NCBI RefSeq assembly: GCF_025147465.1
Contig: NZ_JALXOZ010000003.1
Span: 99,789 to 163,788 of the forward strand
Length of the DNA stretch: 64,000 bases
Source of the DNA: Dermabacter sp. p3-SID358
GTDB taxonomy: Bacteria; Actinomycetota; Actinomycetes; Actinomycetales; Dermabacteraceae
Direction: 5' to 3'
The first letter of the stretch is position 1. Each line of letters begins with the position of its first letter. A program made the translations under genes and the position numbers. Positions 16,734 through 24,847 of this stretch are shown here, piece after piece. The notes below the pieces were generated by a model. That model ran no database searches. It saw only the letters and a program-made list of their open reading frames with translations, and had not been told where the DNA came from.

Positions 16734-17663
16734 ATGGAGTCCGAGCTGCCCGAGCCGCAACTCATCGCGGCCCTCGCACGCCGCCACTACCTCGAAGACG
16801 TCTCCAAGGTGCAGCTCGCCAAAGAGTTCGGCATCTCGCGGTTTCGTATCGCACGGCTCCTCGCCAAAGGTCGCGAAGAAGGCATCATTCGCCTTGAGAT
16901 CATCGACCCTTCCACTGATCTACCCATGCTCTCCGAGCCCCTCGCGAGCCACCTTGGACTTCGCTACGTGCGAGTGATCGGCTCCAACGGCACAGACACT
17001 GATGTGCGCACGCAACTCGGATCAATGGGAGCGCAACTGCTCGGTGAACTCGTGAAACCCGGGGATAACCTGGGCCTCGGGTGGGGGCGGACGGTGGCCG
17101 AGGTCGCGAAGAACCTCCGACACCTTCCCCCCATCACCGTCATCCAGATCTCTGGCTCCCTAGCGGCTGCACACGCGTCTTCGCCGATCGACAACATCCG
17201 CGAGGCTGTTCTCAGCGCCAACGGCTACATCCACGACCTCCCGGTCCCCTTCTACGTGCGCTCGCCCGAAATGCGCCGCCAGCTCTTCGAAACCCACTCC
17301 TATGTGCGAGGGCAATTCGAACACCTTGACACGGCCCTCGTGTCGATCGGTTCATGGGAACACAAGGAAACGCAGCTCTATCGCGAATTCCCGCCCTCGG
17401 TGAGGGCGCGGCTCGATCACGTCAGGCCCGCCGGTGAACTCGCAGGCATCTGGTTTGACGAGGCCGGCAGGGTCCTCGCTCCCGAAGTCACCAGAATGTG
17501 CATGACCCTCGAAACTCACCACTTGAGCCAAACCCCCCGCGTCATCGCGGTCGCGGCGGGGGCAAAGAAAGTGTCGGCGATTCTCGGCGCCGCTCGCACG
17601 GGCCTCATCACGGGCCTCGTGACCGATCGCGACACCGCGGAGGCTCTCCTCGAATCGACGTGA
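16734..17663 (+). CDS. SorC/CggR-family sugar-responsive transcriptional regulator
   Basis: A 309-residue regulator with an N-terminal winged HTH (residues about 10-55: LEDVSKVQLAKEFGISRFRIARLLAKG) and a C-terminal sugar-phosphate-binding domain of the SorC type (LGLGWGRTVAEVAKNL, TALVSIGSWE, GIWFDEAGR, RVIAVAAGAKKVSAILGAARTGLITGLVTD). It probably controls the divergent kinase/ABC operon and responds to a phosphorylated intermediate made by those kinases. The start is ATG 16734 after GAGAGGAATCC. The paired palindrome at 16607-16642 in the 194-bp spacer is its likely operator. Confidence 0.88.
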   Translation: MESELPEPQLIAALARRHYLEDVSKVQLAKEFGISRFRIARLLAKGREEGIIRLEIIDPSTDLPMLSEPLASHLGLRYVRVIGSNGTDTDVRTQLGSMGAQLLGELVKPGDNLGLGWGRTVAEVAKNLRHLPPITVIQISGSLAAAHASSPIDNIREAVLSANGYIHDLPVPFYVRSPEMRRQLFETHSYVRGQFEHLDTALVSIGSWEHKETQLYREFPPSVRARLDHVRPAGELAGIWFDEAGRVLAPEVTRMCMTLETHHLSQTPRVIAVAAGAKKVSAILGAARTGLITGLVTDRDTAEALLEST

Positions 17664-17897
17664 CAGGGGGTTAACTCGGCCGACACGAGACCGCGATGGA
17701 TAAGTGACTTTAGCTGGAAAAGCGCAAATATTGGTGGCGTTCTCCGACGGCGTTATAGGATGGGCGTGAGCGTTTTATTGAGGTCACGGTCGGCATCGAG
17801 TCGTCAACACCCGGTGGCGCGCCGCTGCGGCGTCCTTCTCGCTGCGGATCCAATATGATGCTTTCGAATTCCTAGAATAATGAGAGGACCCCCGCCC

Positions 17898-19376
17898 ATG
17901 GTTGAACGAAAGTCGCACGCGGCTTTTTATCGCAAGCCCTTGCGTATTGGATCTGCTGCACTGACTCTGGCTCTGGTGACCAGCTTTGCGCCCAGCATTA
18001 CCTCCAGTGGCTATGAGGAGGCTGCTGCGCAGGCGTCCGGGAGCCACGCCTTCACTCAAAGTGTCCAGTTCAGCGGGGGAGCCACGACCGGGAATATTAA
18101 GCCCACTTATATTCCGGGAGAGAAGATGAACGGGAGCTTCGAGCTTTCATACGAGGAGAAGCTCGTTGTTCCCGGTGAGGAGACGAAGTCGGACCCGACT
18201 TTCGACAGGGTTGACGAAGACGGCAACCCTACCCACGAGAACGTTGACGTTCCGGGGACTTTGAACTTCACCATCATTAATGAGTTCGAAATTCCTGAGG
18301 GTTACGTCGTTGTGATTGACGAGAAAACCGGTGTGATCACGGTGACGTTCCCCGACAAGTCGAAGCTCAACGAGAATACCGTTGAGGAGTTCAAAGTTAC
18401 GGTGAACGTGGCCTACTTTGACTTCTCTGTGGACACCGCATACGCGTATTTCAAGCTCGACACCGATGGCGACGGTATTCCCGACACCGAGGATTCGGAT
18501 GATGACGGTGACGGCATCCCGGATGAGAAGGAAAAGGAAGACGGCACGAACCCGAAGGTTCCGAACCAAAACGTGGACTTCGAGCCTGAGTATGAAGATG
18601 GATCGGGTAAGCCTGGCGATGATGTGACCGTTCCTGAGCCGACCATTAAGGACAAGGACGGCAACCCGACCGACGCTCCTGAGGGCACGACGTTCACTCC
18701 TGGTGAGGATGCCCCTGAGGGTGTGACCATTATCGAGAATACTGGTGAGATCACGGTGACCATCCCTGAGGATGCGAACCATGGTGACACGATCATTATT
18801 CCTGTCGTGGTGACCTACCCGGATAAAACGACCGACACCGTTGAGGTGACCGTCACGGTTGAGAAGCCGGACTGGGACGACAACTCCGGTAGGCCTGGCG
18901 ACAAGGTTGAGATTCCGAACAATGGTGGCTCGGTTGATGACGGCACCACCGTTGAGACTGATGGCCCTGGTACGGCGACGATTGATGACGACGGCACGAT
19001 CACCGTCGATATCGATGAGGACGCTAATCCTGGTGACACGATCATCGTGATCATCAGGGATCAGGACGGCAACGAGATCGATCGCGTGACCGTGACGGTC
19101 GAGCAGCCTGAAACCGATGACACCGGTAGTGGGACCGCTACGCCGGGCGATGATACCGGTAGTGGCACCGCTACGCCGGACGATGACACCGCTAGTGGCA
19201 CCGCTACGCCGGGCGACGACACCCGTGCGCCTAGGAGCGAAGCACCCACCAAGAGGACTCCGCTGCCCAGGACCGGTGCAGAGATCGCAAGTGCAGCTGG
19301 GGCTGCAGCTGCACTCATCGCAGCAGGCCTCGGCCTCGTGTTCTCGCGCCGCCGCCGCGAAGGCGCGGAAAACTGA
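17898..19376 (+). CDS. LPXTG-anchored surface protein with Rib-like domains and a TSP3-type calcium segment
   Basis: A 492-residue cell-wall-anchored protein. A signal peptide spans residues 1 to about 45. A type-3 thrombospondin-like Asp-rich segment follows (TDGDGIPDTEDSDDDGDGIP), which usually binds calcium. Two Rib/alpha-like beta domains come next, recognisable from VTYPDKTTDTVEVTVTV and similar. Then comes a Thr/Asp stalk of three 11-residue repeats, and finally the sorting signal LPRTGAE with a hydrophobic helix and the tail SRRRREG. Sortase would cleave after Thr and link it to peptidoglycan. The start is ATG 17898 with GAGAGGA upstream. It is a single-gene unit closed by a strong terminator. 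A role in adhesion is inferred. Confidence 0.85.
   Translation: MVERKSHAAFYRKPLRIGSAALTLALVTSFAPSITSSGYEEAAAQASGSHAFTQSVQFSGGATTGNIKPTYIPGEKMNGSFELSYEEKLVVPGEETKSDPTFDRVDEDGNPTHENVDVPGTLNFTIINEFEIPEGYVVVIDEKTGVITVTFPDKSKLNENTVEEFKVTVNVAYFDFSVDTAYAYFKLDTDGDGIPDTEDSDDDGDGIPDEKEKEDGTNPKVPNQNVDFEPEYEDGSGKPGDDVTVPEPTIKDKDGNPTDAPEGTTFTPGEDAPEGVTIIENTGEITVTIPEDANHGDTIIIPVVVTYPDKTTDTVEVTVTVEKPDWDDNSGRPGDKVEIPNNGGSVDDGTTVETDGPGTATIDDDGTITVDIDEDANPGDTIIVIIRDQDGNEIDRVTVTVEQPETDDTGSGTATPGDDTGSGTATPDDDTASGTATPGDDTRAPRSEAPTKRTPLPRTGAEIASAAGAAAALIAAGLGLVFSRRRREGAEN
19116..19214 (+). repeat. 33-nt tandem repeat (three copies) in the surface-protein stalk
   Basis: Three imperfect 33-nt units encode DDTGSGTATPG-like 11-mers just before the sorting signal. 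A partial fourth unit follows. Unit number could vary without changing the frame. Confidence 0.85.
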
Positions 19377-19408
19377 TCGCCTCACCGGTAACGAACCGAC
19401 ATAAATAG

Positions 19409-19443
19409 TGGGGGGTGAGACCGTGAAGTGGTCTCACCCCCCA
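19409..19443 (+). terminator. terminator of the LPXTG surface-protein gene
   Basis: A 14-15-bp stem (TGGGGGGTGAGACC and its complement) encloses a 7-base loop about 30 bases after the stop codon. Confidence 0.85.
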
Positions 19444-19600
19444 TTCGTTAATACGAAAACCAGTAGACATCCACGGCCACCATGGAGACCCTCGTTTGAA
19501 AGCGAAGGAAATATAGACACAGCAGCTGCGGCACTATGGCCCCCGCATTGCCAGAGGTTTTCCTATGCCTGGTTGGGGTCCAAGCGTGGGCTGGAACTAC

Positions 19601-19866
19601 TTAGGGTTCGGATTTCGATAGGTGATCGTAAAATGAGCTCTCTGCGTCGAGGGCCTCTTCGACTTCCTTCGTGCGATGATCACGCTTGCGGTGGCTGAGC
19701 CACGTGCTGAAGCCAAGAACGGCGATCAGCAGAACACCCCACACGAAATTGGACGCGAATGCCGAACCCGACCACGATCCAAGCACCATGTTGATGCCAG
19801 TTTGAAGCTCCTGCATGGCGATTGCGCCAACAGCAATCATCCAGAGGCGGCCAGCGCCGCCCCCGA
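19601..19866 (-). pseudogene. C-terminal fragment of a ribose-type ABC permease
   Basis: The minus strand encodes about 88 residues matching the last part of the permease at 8450-9490 (RLWMIAVGAIAMQELQTGIN, then the same final membrane segment and Arg/Glu-rich tail). The nucleotide match is clear but diverged, roughly four in five bases by eye. The N-terminal three quarters are absent: the homology stops abruptly at about 19866 and meets unrelated sequence. There is no start codon or ribosome site at the break. It is the relic of a second sugar ABC operon. The stretch 19444-19600 contains no gene that I can support. Confidence 0.8.
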
Positions 19867-19868
19867 CG

Positions 19869-19950
19869 CCTAGGAAGAAGCAGCCCCCGATGCCACGCAC
19901 GGGCGCTGAGGTAGGCGCAGCCTCGAGCGTGGAGGCAGCGCTTGCTCATA
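19869..19950 (+). pseudogene. relic of an LPXTG-type sorting signal
   Basis: The short stretch reads QPPMPRTGAEVGAASSVEAALA in one plus frame (MPRTG at 19890-19904). This is the consensus start of the sortase signals seen elsewhere in the window (LPRTGAEIASAAG, MPRTGAEIAATAV). The hydrophobic helix breaks off after a few residues. It is therefore probably the tail of a lost surface-protein gene trapped between the permease fragment and arsC copy 2. Confidence 0.5.
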
Positions 19951-19991
19951 AAATGGATGCCAACGATTTCACCTCTTTGGGAGTATGGGGC

Positions 19992-20414
19992 ATGAGCAAA
20001 CCCAGCGTGCTGTTTGTGTGCGTGAAAAATGGCGGCAAGAGCCAAATGGCGGCGGCGCTTATGCGCCACCGTGCACGAGGGGCAGTTGAGGTGCATTCGG
20101 CAGGAACGAAGCCGGGAGCGGCGCTCAATGAGGCTTCGCGCGTGAGCGTGGCAACCGTCGGAGCGAATTTTGATGGGGAGTTCCCGAAACCGATCGACCC
20201 AAGCATCCTGCGCACCGCGGATCGCATCATCATTGTGGGTGGTGAGGCGCACGTGGAACCCGTCGAAGGAATGCGCGGAACGATCGAAAAATGGGAGATC
20301 GATGAGCCATCGCTTCGCGGAATTGAGGGGGAGGAGCGCATGGACGTGATCCGTGACGATATTGACCGCCGGGTAAGTGCGCTGCTTTCTAAACTGACCG
20401 CGAGCGAGAACTAG
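19992..20414 (+). CDS. arsC: arsenate reductase / arsenate-mycothiol transferase (copy 2)
   Basis: A 140-residue protein very close to the arsC product at 6784, with the same phosphate loop (Cys10, Lys16 in CVKNGGKSQ), a single cysteine and the same WEIDEPSLRG loop. Substitutions cluster around residues 27-33 and at the C terminus. Upstream sequence is unrelated to copy 1: the gene sits right after a sorting-signal relic, and the promoter region of copy 1 is missing. The frame is open upstream to 19815, but I choose ATG 19992 by alignment with copy 1. It is followed 15 bases later by acr3 copy 2, as in copy 1. Confidence 0.85.
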   Translation: MSKPSVLFVCVKNGGKSQMAAALMRHRARGAVEVHSAGTKPGAALNEASRVSVATVGANFDGEFPKPIDPSILRTADRIIIVGGEAHVEPVEGMRGTIEKWEIDEPSLRGIEGEERMDVIRDDIDRRVSALLSKLTASEN

Positions 20415-20429
20415 TCGAAAGGAATGACC

Positions 20430-21521
20430 GTGCCCGATTCTGCTGCTCCACAGCTGTCCATTCTGGATCGCTTGCTGCCGCTGTTCATTCTGGTGGCGAT
20501 GGCCGTGGGCATTGCGCTCAGCGTGTGGGTGCCGCAAACCTCGGAGCTTCTCAATCGCGTGAAGGTCAGCGATATTTCGCTGCCGATCGCTCTTGGCCTT
20601 CTCGTCATGATGTATCCGCCGCTCGCGAAGGTGAGGTTTGAGAAGGCGCGCAAGATCGTGCGCGACAGGCGGCTCATGATCCTCTCGCTGCTCCTCAACT
20701 GGGTGGTGGGCCCGCTCCTGATGTTCGCCCTCGCGTGGGTGTTTCTGCCGAACGAACCGGAGCTTCGAACGGGCCTTGTGATTGTTGGCCTGGCGCGCTG
20801 CATCGCCATGGTGCTCGTGTGGAGCGATCTTTCGTGCGCGGACCGTGAAGCAACGGCTGTTCTCGTGGCGATCAATTCCGTGTTCCAGCTCCTCATGTTT
20901 TCGGTGCTTGGCTGGTTTTACCTGCAGGTTCTGCCCGGGTGGTTGGGGCTCGATGCCACGATCGCGAATTTTTCCTTCGCGGCAATCGCGAAAAGCGTGC
21001 TTATTTTCCTCGGTATTCCGCTCGCGCTTGGTGTGCTCTCTCGCCTGATCGGCGAACACCTCAAGGGCCGTGAGTGGTTCGAACATTCCTTCCTGCCGAA
21101 GATTTCGCCACTCGCGATGATCGGCCTTCTGTACACGATCGTTGTGCTTTTCTGCCTTCAAGGTCGGCAGGTCCTTCAACACCCCTGGAGCGTGGCGAGC
21201 GTTGCCGTTCCTCTCCTCGCGTATTTCGTGCTCATGTTCGGCATCTCGCTTTTTGCGGCACGGGCATCGGGCATGAACTATGCGCAGAGCGCCTCCACGG
21301 CCTTCACCGCAGCGGGAAACAACTTTGAGCTCGCGATCGCCGTGACGATCGGAACCTTCGGCGCGGCCTCCTCTGAGGCTCTCGCGGGCACGATCGGGCC
21401 GATGGTGGAGATCCCCGTTCTGGTTGCGCTCGTGTACATTATGCGCGCCGTGGGGCCCCGCCTCTTCCCGGCCGACCCTACGCTTCCTCGCGCCTCCTCG
21501 GCCGCCAACACCTCCGTGTAA
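20430..21521 (+). CDS. acr3: Acr3-family arsenite efflux permease (copy 2)
   Basis: A 363-residue membrane exporter nearly identical to that at 7222, with the same ten-segment layout and the conserved Cys in VWSDLSCADRE. By alignment with copy 1 the start is GTG 20430 at normal distance from GAAAGGA; ATG 20424 touches that ribosome site and is unlikely. Differences from copy 1 are mostly synonymous, with a variable stretch around LGLDATIANFSF and a longer C-terminal tail (ASSAANTSV). Two functional-looking arsenite pumps in 13 kb suggest selection for arsenic resistance or recent conversion between copies. Confidence 0.92.
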   Translation: MPDSAAPQLSILDRLLPLFILVAMAVGIALSVWVPQTSELLNRVKVSDISLPIALGLLVMMYPPLAKVRFEKARKIVRDRRLMILSLLLNWVVGPLLMFALAWVFLPNEPELRTGLVIVGLARCIAMVLVWSDLSCADREATAVLVAINSVFQLLMFSVLGWFYLQVLPGWLGLDATIANFSFAAIAKSVLIFLGIPLALGVLSRLIGEHLKGREWFEHSFLPKISPLAMIGLLYTIVVLFCLQGRQVLQHPWSVASVAVPLLAYFVLMFGISLFAARASGMNYAQSASTAFTAAGNNFELAIAVTIGTFGAASSEALAGTIGPMVEIPVLVALVYIMRAVGPRLFPADPTLPRASSAANTSV

Positions 21522-21614
21522 CGCTTGCGTGGCCCCGGAGTGGTCACGCTGGGGTTGGGGTGCGGCCCGGTAACGTAGAGCTCACCACGACCGTGACCGC
21601 GCTCAGGAGCCGCC

Positions 21615-24391
21615 ATGCCAAAACCCCTCGTTCTTTCCGATATCCGCAACCGCGCGGGCGCGTTTGTGGCGGAGTGGCGCGATGCGGAAGGCTATGAAAA
21701 GGGCGAGGCACAAGAGTTTGTGCGCGGCCTCCTTCGATGCTTCGGCATTAGCGGCCGCACGGCCGCCGTGTACGAGAAGCGCGCGCGGCGTTCGTCGACG
21801 GGCCAGCATGGGTTTATTGACGCGCTTATTTCGGGAACCGTCGTCATTGAAATGAAAAGTGCGGGTCGCGACCTCGTGGCGGCCGAACAGCAGGCCCTCG
21901 ACTACATCGAGTCTCTCACGGAGCATGAACGGCCCGATTACATCCTCACGAGCGACTTCAAGCGCTTTCGTCTCTTGAGCCTTGTCGCAGAAGCGGGGGG
22001 GGGGGGAGCGACACGCTCGAGTTCCTGCTCGAGGAGCTTCCCGCGCATGTCGAGGACCTCATGTTCCTCGCGGGATATCGCCGCGCGAAGTTCGGCTCGA
22101 AGGAGCAAGAGCAAGCGTCGATTCACGCGGCGACGCTCATGGCGCGCCTCTATGAGCACCTAGAGAAGACGGGCTATGACGAGCATCAGGCGAGCGTGTT
22201 CCTCATCCGCACCCTTTTTTGCCTCTATGCCGACGACGCGGGCCTGTGGGAGCGTGACCTGTTCTCGCGGTATCTCGAGGAGCGCACGAGTGAAGACGGA
22301 AGCGATCTTGGCTCCCAGCTCGCGACGCTCTATCAGGCGCTCAACAAGCCCGAAGAGAAGCGCTACGCGAAGCATGACGAGTTACTGCAAGCGTTCCCGT
22401 ATGTGAACGGGAGCGTTTTCGGGGAGCCGACGGATATCCCGTATTTCGATCGAGAATCTCGTGAGCTGCTCATCCAGGCGTCCTACTTCAATTGGTCGAG
22501 CATTAGCCCCGCGATTTTCGGCAGCCTTTTCCAAGCGGTCAAAGACAAGAAAGCGCGCCGCGAACTTGGCGAGCATTACACAACCGAAACGAACATTCTG
22601 AAGCTCATCCGCCCGCTGTTTCTTGATGAGCTCGATGAGCGTTTCACGAAGGCATACAACAAGAAGAGTGAGCTCGAAAAACTACTCACGCACCTCGGTG
22701 AGCTGCAGTTCCTTGACCCGGCGTGCGGCTGTGGAAACTTCCTCATCATTGCCTACCGCGAGCTGCGCGCCCTTGAACTCAAGATCCACGAGCGGCTCCA
22801 GGAGTTGAACAGTGGCGGCGTTCAGTTGGACCTCATGGCGGAGGATCTTGTGCGCGTGCGCCTTCGCCAATTCCACGGCATCGAGATCGAAGAGTGGCCC
22901 GCGACGATCGCCCGCACCGCGATGTTCCTCGTGGAGCATCAGGCGAACCAGGCCATGAACCTCACCCTAGGCTATTCGAAGCCGATGCTTCCCCTTCAGG
23001 ATTCCGCCCAGATCACCGTGGGCAACGCATTGCGCCTCGACTGGCGCGAGATTCTTCCCGCAGGGCCGAACACGCTCATCATGGGCAACCCGCCGTTTAT
23101 TGGGCAGTACACCAAGGCCGCTGAACAAACCGAAGATATGAAGCTCGTGTGGGGCGAGCTTTACGACGGTTACCTCGACTATGTGACTGCCTGGTTCAAG
23201 AAGGCGAGCGACTTCTTCCGTCCCGTCACTGGCGGCCGCTTCGCGTTCGTGTCCACGAATTCGATCGCGCAGGGCCAGCCCGTCCCCGCGCTCTTTGGTC
23301 CACTTTTCGACTCGGGCTGGCGCATACGCTTCGCCCACCAAACCTTCGCGTGGCAGAGCGAAGCGCCCGGGGGACCGGCCGTTCACTGCGTCATCACGGG
23401 CTACGACAAGCACGAGCGAAGCGCCCCGCAATTGTTCACGTACGACAACGTCAAGGGCGAGCCAAAGCAGGTTCCCGCAAAGCAGATCAATGCGTATCTC
23501 GTGGATGGGCCGAATGTGCTTGTGCGGAAGCGTTCAAAGGCGTTGAGCCCTCAGCTTCCAAAAGTATCTTTTGGATCAAAACCAACCGACGGCGGTAACC
23601 TCATCGTCGAAGTGGATGAGTATGCCGAAGTTGCCGCCGACCCTATCGCGGCAAAATTCTTGCGTCCTAACATCGGTGCTCGGCAGCTCATCCACGACGC
23701 TCCGCGTTGGTGCCTCTGGATGGCCGGTGATGGTTTTGAACCTAAAGACCTGCATCGTTCAGCTGTGCTTAAGCAACGTGTCGAAAACTGCCGGAATTTT
23801 CGGCTTGCCTCGAAGAAAGTTGCAACAAAGAAATCTGCCGATTATCCACATTTATTCCAAGAGAACCATCAGCCTGATGTTGAGTACGTGGGTATACCCA
23901 GGCATTTTTCTGAAACGCGAGCATTTGCCACGGTCACACGCTTCGCCCCCGAGATTATTTGCGGTGACGCAAACTTCCTGGCCGAGGATCCTGATGGACT
24001 CCTTTTCGGTGTGATTTCTTCGTCAATGTTCATTACGTGGCAGCGTGCGGTGGGCGGGGCGCTCGAATCGCGTTTGCGTTTCTCGAACACCGTCGTGTGG
24101 AACAACCTTCCGCTCCCCGCCGTCGAGCCGGAACTGCGCGAGAAGATTATCGAGGCGGGCAAGGGCGTGATCGCGGCGCGCGAGCTGCATCCCGAGCGTT
24201 CTCTTGCCGAGCACTACAACCCGCTTGCGATGAGTCCCGCGCTTCTCAAGGCGCACGCTGCCCTCGATCGCGTTGTCGACAAAGCGTTCGGCGCGAAGAA
24301 GGCGCTAGCCTCGAACGAGGAGCGCCTCACCCTGCTCTTTGAGCGCTACGCCGAGATGACCGCCGCTGAAAAAGAAGGCACGCGGCGCTAA
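21615..24391 (+). CDS. MmeI-like type IIL restriction-modification enzyme, frameshifted at a G12 tract
   Basis: Two overlapping frames (21615-22163 and onward to 24391) together encode one fused nuclease-methyltransferase of about 924 residues; MmeI has 919. The N-terminal nuclease has D69-X9-E79-X-K81 (GFIDALISGTVVIEMKSAGRDL), the same spacing as MmeI D70/E80/K82. The methyltransferase has LDPACGCGNF (about 365) and NPPFIG (about 491). A target-recognition region spans roughly 650-800, followed by the C-terminal helical part. The break is a run of 12 G at 21995-22006, after EA in SLVAEAGGG. With 10 or 13 G the frames join; with 12 the product stops early. Phase-variable expression is likely, though a homopolymer sequencing error must be excluded. 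No partner subunit is needed. Confidence 0.85.
21995..22006 (+). repeat. poly-G tract (12 G), putative phase-variation switch
   Basis: Twelve consecutive G lie inside the MmeI-like gene between the nuclease and helical domains. The upstream frame reads GCG then 11 G then AGC. The downstream frame requires a multiple of three G after GCG, so 10 or 13 G in total restore the product. It is the longest G run that I notice in the window. Confidence 0.85.
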
Positions 24392-24468
24392 TGCTCTTGC
24401 GGGCGTCAAAGCGCGACTTTGGCGGTCGCGGCGGCTTCTGCCGATCGACCCTGCATGGCTAACATCGA

Positions 24469-24486
24469 CGATAAGCGATATTATCG
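24469..24486. promoter_or_regulatory. ArsR/SmtB-type operator upstream of the zinc regulator
   Basis: CGATAA-GCGATA-TTATCG is a perfect 6-6-6 inverted repeat that ends four bases before the regulator's likely ATG. Metal-sensing ArsR proteins of the CzrA/SmtB group bind AT-containing inverted repeats like this one over their own promoter. Confidence 0.65.
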
Positions 24487-24490
24487 CCCT

Positions 24491-24847
24491 ATGACGATGA
24501 ATATGGGTGAAGAAACCTCCCTCGAAGAACGTGAGAACTGGGTGACTCTCGTTAAGAGCCTCGCCGATGGTCATCGGCTTCAGATCATCCAGCATTTGCT
24601 GTTAGGCGAACACCGCGTGACGGACCTCGTCGAGCACGTGGGTCTTGCCCAATCGACAGTGTCAACGCACGTGGCCTCGCTAAGAAAAAGTGGGCTCCTC
24701 GCAAGCCACACGCATGGCCGCGCGACGTACTACACCTTGGCGCATCCCGAGGAAACGAAGACGCTTCTCGCGGCGGCAACGGCCCTCTTCGACGGCACCG
24801 AAAAACTGAGGGAAACCTCGCAGCGGGAGGGCGCGAGCCATGACTAA
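24491..24847 (+). CDS. ArsR/SmtB-family metal-responsive repressor (CzrA-like)
   Basis: A 118-residue winged-helix repressor, probably releasing DNA on zinc or cobalt binding. The HTH core is LADGHRLQIIQHLLLGEHRVTDLVEHVGLAQSTVSTHVASLRKSGLL, followed by the wing HTHGRATYYTLAH. No cysteine-based metal site is present; His and Asp/Glu residues near the C-terminal helix (HPEETKTLLAA) could form an alpha5 site as in CzrA. The start is ATG 24491, directly after the operator palindrome; ATG 24455 upstream would place the operator inside the gene. The stop overlaps the CDF exporter start by eight bases. The pair is a textbook zinc-efflux operon. Confidence 0.82.
   Translation: MTMNMGEETSLEERENWVTLVKSLADGHRLQIIQHLLLGEHRVTDLVEHVGLAQSTVSTHVASLRKSGLLASHTHGRATYYTLAHPEETKTLLAAATALFDGTEKLRETSQREGASHD

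Noticed and set aside
19680..21182. Long minus-strand frame (500 codons) across the second ars locus
   Set aside because: It is the complement of arsC and acr3 copy 2, which have clear protein signatures on the plus strand.
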